64,000 bases of DNA from positions 62,001-126,000 of the forward strand of contig NZ_WAAO01000001.1 of NCBI RefSeq assembly GCF_008868005.1, in the 5' to 3' direction. The DNA comes from Microbacterium algeriense (GTDB lineage Bacteria > Actinomycetota > Actinomycetes > Actinomycetales > Microbacteriaceae). The position numbers and the translations under genes are program-made. Below, one piece after another: positions 17,002 to 24,139 of this stretch. The notes below the pieces were generated by a model. It searched no databases, was not told the origin of the DNA, and was given only the letters and a program-made list of their open reading frames with translations. Numbering within the stretch: the first letter of the stretch is position 1; each line of letters begins with the position of its first letter.

Positions 17002-17189
17002 GGTGCTCCTTTGCTTATACCGTGCTGAGTACGGTTCATTATGACACTGCAATGGGATAATTCGTCAAGTACAAGTTCGCAGACCTGTGTTTCAGGCGTG
17101 TTTCCCGTTCGTCAACATCAAAGCTTGATCTGAGAATTCGGTGTGCTAATTTGATCGCACCCGACGACGGAGAGGAAGGAGGACCGCAC
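17002..17189. promoter_or_regulatory. Divergent promoter/operator region of sugar operon and ROK gene
   Basis: This A/T-richer gap contains ACCGT-N7-ACGGT (17019-17035), close to the binding-protein start and so a good repressor site, and ATCAA-AGC-TTGAT (17117-17129) closer to the ROK gene. Both are inverted repeats suited to a dimeric regulator. GGAAGGAGGA at about 17173-17183 is the ROK ribosome site. Confidence 0.55.
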
Positions 17190-18374
17190 ATGGCCGTGAC
17201 CGGTCCGCTCTCGATCGTCGCGCGATCCGCGCTCCAGCTGCGTGACGGCGGCCCCGCGACCGTCAACGAGCTGGCCCGCTCGCTCGAGATCTCGCGCACC
17301 TCCGTGGAGAACGCGGTCGCCGCCCTCGGCGAGTCCGGCCTGGTCGTCGACGCCCCCGCGCAGAACGGCGGCGGAGCGGGGCGCCCGGCCCGGCGCTACT
17401 CGCTCCACGCCGGCGCAGGAACCGTCGTGGGTGTGGACATCGGCGTCGCGAGCGTGCGCGTCGTGCTCGCCGACCTCGCCGGTCTCGTGATCGCGCAGCG
17501 CAGCTACCCCGGCGTCGCCCAGCACGCGGACGGCGCCTCCAAGCTCGCCGCGGTCATCGACGACGTGCGGCGGACACTCGCCGAGGTCTCGATCCCCGCC
17601 TCGCGCGTCCGTGCCGTCGGCGTCTCCCTCCCCGGCATCGTCGACGACGCGGGCCGCGTCACCACGTCCGTCGTCATCCCCGAGTGGTCGGGGATCGACA
17701 TCGGCTCGCAGCTGCGGCAGGCGTTCGGATGCCCCGTCGCCGTCGACAACGGCGTTCGTCTGGCAGCCGTCGCGGAACACCATCTGGGCGTCGCGCAGCT
17801 GGTCGATGACGTCATCTACCTCTCGGTCGGCAACCGCATCGCGATGGGCCTGATCCTCGGCGGCCGTCCGCGCCGGGGCATCCACAACGCCGCGGGAGAC
17901 ATCGGGCGCCTCGCATTCCGCGGGCTGAACACCGAGACAGGGCAGATCTCCTGGCGCACGGCGCCGACCGCCGCCGAGGTCTTCGCGAAGGCGCGCGGCG
18001 GAGATCCGGAGGCGCAACACGAACTCGACGGCTTCATCGACGAGCTCGCGCACGGCATCGCGACCCTCACCATGACGGTGGACCCGGCGATGATCGTGAT
18101 CGGCGGCGGTCTCTCCGCCGCCCACGAGCAGCTGCTCGACCCGCTGCGCGTCGCGCTTCCAGGACACCTGGGCCTCCCGTTCCAGGTGCCGGTCGCCGAA
18201 GCGCGCCTGGGGGCCGAGGCCGCAGCCCACGGGGCGGTCGTACACGCGTTCCAGCGCCACGCCGCCGAGATCTACGGCATCGAGGACATGCCAGCCCCGC
18301 CGATCACCCCGCTGCCGCATGAGCCCGCGACAGCGGATCACGCCGAGGGCGACGACACCGAGGAGAAGAAGTGA
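17190..18374 (+). CDS. ROK-family transcriptional regulator
   Basis: 394 residues. A winged-helix DNA-binding domain (VNELARSLEISRTSVENAV, about 26-44) is joined to a ROK sugar-kinase-like domain with VGVDIGVASVRVVLADL and AVDNGVRLAAVAEH. The usual ROK zinc-binding CxCGxxGC block is not seen; the matching area reads RGLNTETGQ, so zinc is probably not bound. It likely represses the divergent transporter operon until a sugar binds. I use the ATG at 17190 with a strong GGAAGGAGGA site, not the earlier in-frame start. The last residues overlap the next gene by GTGA. Confidence 0.85.
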   Translation: MAVTGPLSIVARSALQLRDGGPATVNELARSLEISRTSVENAVAALGESGLVVDAPAQNGGGAGRPARRYSLHAGAGTVVGVDIGVASVRVVLADLAGLVIAQRSYPGVAQHADGASKLAAVIDDVRRTLAEVSIPASRVRAVGVSLPGIVDDAGRVTTSVVIPEWSGIDIGSQLRQAFGCPVAVDNGVRLAAVAEHHLGVAQLVDDVIYLSVGNRIAMGLILGGRPRRGIHNAAGDIGRLAFRGLNTETGQISWRTAPTAAEVFAKARGGDPEAQHELDGFIDELAHGIATLTMTVDPAMIVIGGGLSAAHEQLLDPLRVALPGHLGLPFQVPVAEARLGAEAAAHGAVVHAFQRHAAEIYGIEDMPAPPITPLPHEPATADHAEGDDTEEKK

Positions 18375-19393
18375 GCACGTTGAAGGTCGGACTCATCGGC
18401 GCGGGCGGGATCTCCCGCGTGCACGCCGACGCCTGGCGGGCGCTCGGCGCGCAGGGGTACGTCACCTCCCTCGCCGGGGCGGAGGAGATCGCCGAGGAGT
18501 ACGGTTTCGAGCTCGTGACCGACGTCGACGCCCTCATCGAGCTGGTCGACATCGTCGACATCGTCACCCCGAGCAGCACGCACGCCGACTTCGCCCTGCG
18601 GGCCATCCGACGAGGACGCGACGTGATCTGCGAGAAGCCGCTCGCCGCGACCGCCGAGGCCGCCACGGAGGTCGCGCAGGCCGCAGCCGACGCCGGCGTG
18701 CGCCTCTTCCCCGCGCACGTGGTGCGCTACATGGGCGAGTACGCGCAGATCAAAGCAGGCATCGAGGCGGGACGCATCGGCACCCTCGCCGTGCAGCGCT
18801 TCAGCCGCGCCGGGTCCGCACCGCAGACGCCCTGGTTCTTCTCGGAGCGTGCGGGCGGAGGCGTGATCCGCGACCTGATGATCCACGACATCGACCAGGC
18901 CGTGTGGTTCGCCGGCCCCGTCGCGTCCGTCTACGCGGTGCAGAATCCGCCGACGGTCGACGACCGCGTGCCCGCCCCTGTCACCGCGCACGTGGTGCTG
19001 ACCCACCGCAACGGCGTCATCAGCCACCTGCACGCCAGCTGGGTCGCGCCGGGCATGCCGTTCCGGACCAGCGTCGAGGCCGCCGGCTCCGAAGGACGCC
19101 TGCGCTACGACAGCGCCGAGGACAACGCCCTGCGCACCGACGCCGTCGTACCCGAGGGCGACACCGACTACCTGCCGCCGATGTCCCCGGAAGAGAGCCC
19201 CTACTACGCGGAGATCGCGGACTTCGTCGCGGCGCTCCGCGACGGACGGGAGGCCAGGGTCAGCCCGGCCGACGGGATCGAGGCGGTCGCGGTCGCCGAA
19301 GCCGCCTACGCCTCGATCGCCGGCGGCGCTCCGGTCGATCTGCCGACGACCGTGTCGCACTCCCTCGTCGATGCCGAGGAGGCCGCCCGATGA
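18371..19393 (+). CDS. Gfo/Idh/MocA-family oxidoreductase 1
   Basis: 340 residues, GTG start overlapping the ROK stop (GTGA). The NAD(P)-binding fold opens with KVGLIGAGGISRVHADAW; CEKPLA carries the conserved catalytic lysine, and MIHDIDQAVWF carries the active-site D/H pair. Such enzymes oxidise or reduce sugars, inositols or sugar acids. Two different members in tandem plus an aldolase and a hydroxyacid dehydrogenase opposite suggest a redox route that oxidises and then cleaves an imported sugar. Confidence 0.9.
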   Translation: MSTLKVGLIGAGGISRVHADAWRALGAQGYVTSLAGAEEIAEEYGFELVTDVDALIELVDIVDIVTPSSTHADFALRAIRRGRDVICEKPLAATAEAATEVAQAAADAGVRLFPAHVVRYMGEYAQIKAGIEAGRIGTLAVQRFSRAGSAPQTPWFFSERAGGGVIRDLMIHDIDQAVWFAGPVASVYAVQNPPTVDDRVPAPVTAHVVLTHRNGVISHLHASWVAPGMPFRTSVEAAGSEGRLRYDSAEDNALRTDAVVPEGDTDYLPPMSPEESPYYAEIADFVAALRDGREARVSPADGIEAVAVAEAAYASIAGGAPVDLPTTVSHSLVDAEEAAR

Positions 19394-20412
19394 ACGCCCC
19401 CGCCCCGCTGCGCATCGCCGTGCTGTCGTTCGCGCACACGCACGCCCTCAGCTACGTGCATGCACTGAAGCAGATGCCGGGGGTCGAGCTGATCGCCGCC
19501 GACCCCGACGGCTCCACCGCCCCGGACGACGCTCCGCGCGGTGCGGCGCTCGCGGCCGAGCTCGGCGTCGCCTACGTCGAGACCTATGACGAGGCCTTCT
19601 CCTGGAAACCGGATGCCGTCGTCATCGCCGCGGAGAACTCACGACACCGCGGCCTCGTCGAGCGCGCGGCCGCCGCTGGCGTGCATGTGCTGTGCGAGAA
19701 GCCGCTGGCGACCACCGTCGAGGATGCGATCGCGATGCGCGAGGCCTGCGAACGCGCGGGCGTGATCCTCATGGTCGCCTATCCCGTGCGGTTCTCGCCC
19801 GTGGTCCGCGACGCGATCGCCGAACTGCGCAGCGGTCGACTCGGCCGCATCCTGGGCGTCACCGGCATCAACAACGGCAAGCTGCCCCAGGACCGCGCGT
19901 GGTTCACCGACCCTGCGCTCGCCGGCGGCGGTGCGCTGGTCGATCACGTCGTGCACTGCGCCGACCTGCTCGACGAGCTGCTGGGCGAGCGGGCGCAGTC
20001 CGTGCGCGCGGTGTCGAACAGCATCCTGCACGCGCAGCAGGAGCTGGCTGTGGAGACGGGCGGACTCGTCACGATCCAGTACCCCAGCGGCGTGGTCGCG
20101 ACCATCGACTGCTCGTGGAGCTGGCCGCTGAGCTCCGCGACCTGGGGCGGCGTCACGCTGCAGGTGGTCGCCGAGCGCGGCACCGTCACCGTCAGCCCCT
20201 TCGCGAAGGGCGTCGCCGGACACGATGCGCACGGCGAGACCTGGAACCCGGTCGGCGCCGACCTCGACGCCCTGCTGCTCGAGGAGTTCGTGCGTGCTCT
20301 GCGCGAGAAGCGTCAGCCGCAGCCTGATGCGGGCGTCGGGATCCGCACGGTCGAGATCGTCAAGGCCGCGCAGGCGTCCGCCGCGCGCGGAGGCGACGTC
20401 GTCGTCCTCTGA
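19390..20412 (+). CDS. Gfo/Idh/MocA-family oxidoreductase 2
   Basis: 340 residues, ATG overlapping the preceding stop (ATGA). It opens with IAVLSFAHTHALSYVHAL, a variant of the usual GxGxxG loop in which the glycines are replaced by S-F-A-H-T-H, as seen in a subgroup of this family. CEKPLATT has the conserved lysine, and LVDHVVHCADLLDELL the D/H catalytic region. Sugar or sugar-acid oxidoreductase, substrate unknown. It ends the rightward transcript before the corA leader. Confidence 0.88.
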   Translation: MNAPAPLRIAVLSFAHTHALSYVHALKQMPGVELIAADPDGSTAPDDAPRGAALAAELGVAYVETYDEAFSWKPDAVVIAAENSRHRGLVERAAAAGVHVLCEKPLATTVEDAIAMREACERAGVILMVAYPVRFSPVVRDAIAELRSGRLGRILGVTGINNGKLPQDRAWFTDPALAGGGALVDHVVHCADLLDELLGERAQSVRAVSNSILHAQQELAVETGGLVTIQYPSGVVATIDCSWSWPLSSATWGGVTLQVVAERGTVTVSPFAKGVAGHDAHGETWNPVGADLDALLLEEFVRALREKRQPQPDAGVGIRTVEIVKAAQASAARGGDVVVL

Positions 20413-20461
20413 CCAGACAGTCTCCTGAGCGAGCGCGAAGGGAGCCGTCAGCAGACGGGAG

Positions 20462-20700
20462 TATGCTGGGGCGTCGGGCCTTTCGGCCCGCACGAGTCCC
20501 GAAAGGCGGTGATGGCGATGTCCGACGATAGTAACGACGCCGCCCTCGCTGCGTCGCGACTCCCTGCGCTCTCGCGTTGACCCTTCGGTCCGCGACCGCA
20601 CGTCCTGCTCCGCAGCCGTCGGCGGCGTCCTCCGCCCCCTGACGAATCCCGCGCACGGCGCTCTCCGCTGCCGTGCGCCTGCGAGAACGGAGCCGCATCA
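20462..20700 (+). promoter_or_regulatory. Structured 5' leader of corA with mutually exclusive hairpins
   Basis: A TATGCT -10 candidate (20462-20467) would start transcription near 20473. Then: hairpin 1, GGGCC-TTTC-GGCCC (20476-20489); overlapping hairpin 2, GCCTTTCGG (20478-20486) with CCGAAAGGC (20499-20507), which hides the leader-peptide ribosome site; a long-range 9-bp stem GACGCCGCC (20536-20544, inside the peptide) with GGCGGCGTC (20621-20629); a competing local hairpin GGCGG-CGTCCT-CCGCC (20621-20636); and a 9-bp stem GCGCACGGC (20651-20659) with GCCGTGCGC (20670-20678), 21 bases before the corA ATG. All pairings are seen in the sequence; the regulatory role is inferred. Confidence 0.65.
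20518..20580 (+). CDS. Acidic 20-residue leader peptide upstream of corA
   Basis: The peptide MSDDSNDAALAASRLPALSR ends at a TGA 119 bases before the corA ATG. A near-consensus ribosome site, AAAGGCGGTG, ends six bases before the ATG at 20518, which is why that start is preferred over the in-frame ATG at 20512. The early Asp-Asp-x-Asn-Asp cluster is the kind of acidic nascent sequence known in E. coli to destabilise ribosomes when Mg is low, and MgtL uses that effect. By analogy this peptide may sense Mg for corA. The coding and ribosome site are seen; the function is inferred. Confidence 0.6.
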   Translation: MSDDSNDAALAASRLPALSR

Positions 20701-21704
20701 TGGCGCTCATCGACAACGGCGTGTACGTCCACGGACGTCGCGTGGAGACCCCCAAGAACCTGGACGAGACCTACCGGATGCTGGATGCCGCCGGCGGCAT
20801 CGCCTGGATCGGGCTCTACCGACCCAGTCCCGAAGAGGTCGCATCCGTCGCGCGGGAGTTCGATCTGCATCCGCTCGCGGTCGAGGACGCGCTCTCCGGG
20901 CACCAGCGCTCGAAGGTGGAGCGCTACGGCGACACCCTCTTCGCGGTGCTGCGCCCGGCGCGCTATCGCGACAAGGAGGAGTCGATCGAGTTCGGCGAGC
21001 TGCACCTGTTCGTCGGCCCCGACTTCGTGGTGACGATCCGGCACGCCGAGTCGCCGAACCTCGCCGCCGTGCGCGCCCGCATGGAGGCGCACCCCGAACT
21101 TCTCGCGATGGGACCGGAGGCCGTGCTCTACGCGATCCTCGATGAGGTCGTCGACGGGTACGAGCCGATCGTGGCCGGACTGCTGAACGACATCGACGAG
21201 ATCGAGGATCAGCTGTTCGGCGACGGAGACGACGACAGCGCGCTCTCCCGGCGCATCTACGAGCTCTCCCGCGAGGTCATCAACTTCCAGCGGGCGGTGC
21301 ACCCGCTGAACGGGATGCTGGAGTGGCTGCGTCGCGGGTCGGAGAAGTACCGCATCGATGAGGAGCTGCAGCGCTCGCTGCGCGACGTGCTCGACCACAC
21401 GATCCGCGTCAACGAGCGGGTCGACTCGTTCCGGGCGATCCTCGAGAACGCGCTGACCGTGCACTCCGCGCTCGTCGCCCGACGGCAGACCGAAGCCGGG
21501 TTGGCGCAGAACGACGAGATCAAGAAGATCTCGTCGTGGGCGGCCATCATCTTCGCCCCGACGCTGGTCGGCACGGTGTACGGGATGAACTTCGATGTGA
21601 TGCCCGAGCTGCACTGGGCCTTCGGCTACCCGATGGCCATCGGCGCGATGCTCGCCTTCGCGATCGGCCTGTTCGGAGTGTTCAAGTACAAGAGGTGGCT
21701 CTGA
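20700..21704 (+). CDS. corA: Magnesium/cobalt transporter CorA
   Basis: 334 residues. The long amino-terminal cytoplasmic alpha/beta and helical funnel is followed by two membrane helices near the end. The first ends in the GMN signature (VYGMNFDVMPEL) that forms the Mg selectivity ring, and the protein closes with the basic GVFKYKRWL typical of CorA. It forms a pentameric channel for Mg (and Co) uptake in the cytoplasmic membrane. The ATG at 20700 has ACGGAG upstream. It is preceded by the leader described at 20462-20700, so regulation after transcription starts is likely. Confidence 0.95.
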   Translation: MALIDNGVYVHGRRVETPKNLDETYRMLDAAGGIAWIGLYRPSPEEVASVAREFDLHPLAVEDALSGHQRSKVERYGDTLFAVLRPARYRDKEESIEFGELHLFVGPDFVVTIRHAESPNLAAVRARMEAHPELLAMGPEAVLYAILDEVVDGYEPIVAGLLNDIDEIEDQLFGDGDDDSALSRRIYELSREVINFQRAVHPLNGMLEWLRRGSEKYRIDEELQRSLRDVLDHTIRVNERVDSFRAILENALTVHSALVARRQTEAGLAQNDEIKKISSWAAIIFAPTLVGTVYGMNFDVMPELHWAFGYPMAIGAMLAFAIGLFGVFKYKRWL

Positions 21705-21734
21705 CCCTCGCCGCCCTCGCGCCGGCCAGCGCGA

Positions 21735-21804
21735 GATCAGGCCATCGCGCCGCATCAGGCAGTTTCCCCACACGGGCGCCTGATCCGGCGCGATGGCCTG
21801 ATCC
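21735..21804. repeat. Intergenic four-copy repeat element C (GATCAGGC family)
   Basis: Forward motifs at 21735-21742 and 21752-21760 and inverted GCCTGATCC at 21778-21786 and 21796-21804. The outer pair forms a perfect 17-bp stem (21735-21751 with 21787-21803) and the inner pair a 7-bp stem. Read on the minus strand it contains GGAAACTGCCTGAT, as in elements D1 and D2. It lies between convergent corA and the VanZ gene. Confidence 0.85.
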
Positions 21805-21813
21805 GGCTGCCAC

Positions 21814-22278
21814 TCACTTGGAGCGCTGATCGGCCTCAGCCGCGCGCCGCACGCGGCGATGGACCTCGCGGATCGCCCCGGCGACGAAGGCCCCGACGAC
21901 GCCGCCGACGGTGTTCCAGACGATGTCCTGCCCATCGGGGACCCGACCGGGGATCAGCGCCTGGCCGTTCTCGATGGCGAAGGAGACGACGAAGACGAAC
22001 ACCGGGGTCAAGGGCCACAGGCCTCGCGGCAGCAGCAGCGCCAGCGTCGCGCCGAGCGGAACGAAGAGGATCAGGTTGAGAGCGCCCTCCACCTGGACAT
22101 GGGTCAGGGAGGCCAGGAGCGAAGCACTGACCATGTGGGCGAGATCCATGAAGGCGGAACGGGCGGGCGCGACCAGCTGACGAGGCGCCAGCGTGACTCC
22201 GATCACGGCCAGGGCGGAGATGCCGGCGAGGAGCAGCCGAGGAACGAGAGTGCGTCGGGCGAGAGTCGTATCGGTCAT
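21814..22278 (-). CDS. VanZ-like membrane protein
   Basis: 154 residues with four predicted membrane helices. The VanZ-like core is seen in MDLAHMVSASLLASL, ALNLILFVPLGATLAL and SFAIENGQALIPGRVPDGQDIVWNT, the last with the conserved glutamate and DxxxN block. The role of VanZ-like proteins outside teicoplanin resistance is unknown. It stands alone between corA (convergent) and the protease gene (divergent). Confidence 0.8.
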   Translation of the reverse strand: MTDTTLARRTLVPRLLLAGISALAVIGVTLAPRQLVAPARSAFMDLAHMVSASLLASLTHVQVEGALNLILFVPLGATLALLLPRGLWPLTPVFVFVVSFAIENGQALIPGRVPDGQDIVWNTVGGVVGAFVAGAIREVHRRVRRAAEADQRSK

Positions 22279-22303
22279 GCCTCCAGTTCAGCGGAGCCGA
22301 TGT

Positions 22304-22326
22304 TGCGGGAGGGTATGCATCCCGCA
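22304..22326. promoter_or_regulatory. Inverted repeat in divergent promoter gap
   Basis: TGCGGGA (22304-22310) and TCCCGCA (22320-22326) flank a 9-base spacer between the VanZ and protease start codons. It suits a dimeric regulator but could also be a small hairpin. Confidence 0.35.
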
Positions 22327-22392
22327 CGCCTCCGCGCGATGGTCAGAGATTTCATACACGGACGCAACATCCGCCTTCCTAGCGTCGAGCGC

Positions 22393-24087
22393 ATGAAGTC
22401 ACTCAGATTCATCGTGTCCGTTCTGCTGGCCGTGGCCCTGCTCTTCGCAGGCACCGCGCCGGCGCTCGCCATCAGCGACGGAGAGGAGGGGAGCGAGCCC
22501 TACCCGTTCATGGGCGCCTACAAGCCCGGCTACCCGATGCCGCCCGGCGCCGGGGGCAATGGATGCGGGGTCACACTCATCGATCCGCACTGGGGGATCA
22601 CCGCGGGCCATTGCCTGAAGAACAACCTGGCCCATGCCGACTCTCCCGTCGGCTGGACCGTGCAGTTCGGATCGCCCGACGTCACGAAGGGCGGCGAGGT
22701 CGCCGAGGTCAGCCGCTTCTTCCGCGCCGCGGACCTGGGGGAGCTCCCGTACGACAAGGACGTGATGCTGCTGCGGTTCGATACCGCCGTCTCGCAGCAG
22801 CCGATCCCCCTGGTGACAGAGGAACCGGCCGTCGGCACCCCCGGGCGCATCCTCGGGTGGGGGAACACCGCGACCGAGCAACCCGCCGTGTATCCGAAGA
22901 CGTTGCAGGAGGCGGATGTGGAGGTGCTGGACCCGACGACCTGCCCGAATTCGGGCGAGATCCTGATCTGCGTCGGTGGAGGCATCGCCAAGGCCGGCAA
23001 CGCGGATTCAGGTGGCCCGCTGCTCGTGCGTCACGGTGAGGGCTGGGCGCTCGCGGGCCTGCTCGTCGGACCTGAGGAGCCGAATCCGAAGGCCGCCGGC
23101 ACGTACACCGACGTGACCAGATACGCGGACTGGATCCGCACGGTCATGGCCACGCACGAATCGATCCCTGATGATGAGATCGACATGGGGACAGGAGGGT
23201 TCCCCTCGTTCCCGGACTGCGAATCCTCGATCGTGCGGACAACCGCGTCGCAGGACGACGACTCCGCGCTTCTCCTCACGAACGGTCACTGCGTCCCGAA
23301 CCTCGACCCGAGCATGAAGATGCCCGAGCACGGCGCCACGATCGTGAACAAGAAGGTCGATGCGCCGCTCGCCTTCGCTGACGCGAGCGGTTACGGCATG
23401 ACCGAGACGCGGATCAACCGGCTGCTGTTCGCCACGATGACGGGCACGGATCTCGCGCTGTACCGCCTCGACGCCTCGTACTCCCAGCTGGAGCAGAAGG
23501 GCGTGCCGGTGTTGCGTGTGGCCAGCACACCGCCGAAGACCGGCGACACGGTGACGCTCATGGCCACCGATCCCCTCCTGGGCGGGCCGCGCGGGTGCAC
23601 GGTCGAAGCCGTCGTCCCCACTCTGCGCGAGGGCGGCTACGAGCAGCACGACTCGCTGCGGATGGCGCAGGCCGAGAGATGCATGTCGCAACCCGGCTAT
23701 TCCGGGGCCGCGCTCGTCGCCGCCGATGGCACGACCATCGTCGGCGTCAACAACACGAGCAACCACGACGGCAAGAAGTGCGAGATCGACAACCCGTGCG
23801 AGGTGAGCGCGGACGGCGAGACCAAGATCTATCGCGAGCGCCCCTACGGACAGCAGATCGTGGAACTCAACGACTGCGTCGCTGCGGGATCCGTGCTGGA
23901 TCTGGACGCCGATGGCTGCGACCTCGCCGCCGACACCGACCCACCGGCGATCGGTGCCGGATACGTCCTCGGTGCCGTGATCCTCGTCGTCGGCGGGGCG
24001 GTGGTCGTCTGGATCATCGTCACGCGGTCGGGGACCAGGTCGCGACGGAACGCCATGGATCCGGCGGCCACCTCGGACGACCGCTGA
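22393..24087 (+). CDS. Membrane-anchored protein with two tandem trypsin-like serine protease domains
   Basis: 564 residues: signal peptide (1-26, cleavage after ALA), first chymotrypsin-fold domain with His73 (TAGHC), Asp123 (KDVMLL) and Ser206 (ADSGGPLL), second domain with His299 (TNGHC), Asp353 (GTDLALY) and Ser437 (GYSGAAL), then a membrane helix at about 523-543 and a short basic tail. Both triads look intact, so both halves could be active on the outer face of the membrane. The first domain is S1 trypsin-like; the second, with GYSG, resembles secreted protease/DegP-like domains. Ends next to a bidirectional terminator. Target proteins unknown. Confidence 0.82.
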   Translation: MKSLRFIVSVLLAVALLFAGTAPALAISDGEEGSEPYPFMGAYKPGYPMPPGAGGNGCGVTLIDPHWGITAGHCLKNNLAHADSPVGWTVQFGSPDVTKGGEVAEVSRFFRAADLGELPYDKDVMLLRFDTAVSQQPIPLVTEEPAVGTPGRILGWGNTATEQPAVYPKTLQEADVEVLDPTTCPNSGEILICVGGGIAKAGNADSGGPLLVRHGEGWALAGLLVGPEEPNPKAAGTYTDVTRYADWIRTVMATHESIPDDEIDMGTGGFPSFPDCESSIVRTTASQDDDSALLLTNGHCVPNLDPSMKMPEHGATIVNKKVDAPLAFADASGYGMTETRINRLLFATMTGTDLALYRLDASYSQLEQKGVPVLRVASTPPKTGDTVTLMATDPLLGGPRGCTVEAVVPTLREGGYEQHDSLRMAQAERCMSQPGYSGAALVAADGTTIVGVNNTSNHDGKKCEIDNPCEVSADGETKIYRERPYGQQIVELNDCVAAGSVLDLDADGCDLAADTDPPAIGAGYVLGAVILVVGGAVVVWIIVTRSGTRSRRNAMDPAATSDDR

Positions 24088-24093
24088 CGCGAC

Positions 24094-24125
24094 GGAAGGC
24101 CCCCTTCGCGCGAAGGGGGCCTTCC
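24094..24125. terminator. Bidirectional terminator, 16-bp perfect palindrome
   Basis: GGAAGGCCCCCTTCGC is followed directly by its reverse complement. It lies between the convergent protease gene (ends 24087) and subtilisin gene (ends 24140) and can act in both directions. Confidence 0.85.
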
Positions 24126-24139
24126 CGGTTCCGGCGGCG

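Noticed and set aside
20476-20520. Known Mg riboswitch (M-box) upstream of corA
   Set aside because: The leader is too short and I cannot see the M-box helices or conserved loops; the peptide-based reading fits better.
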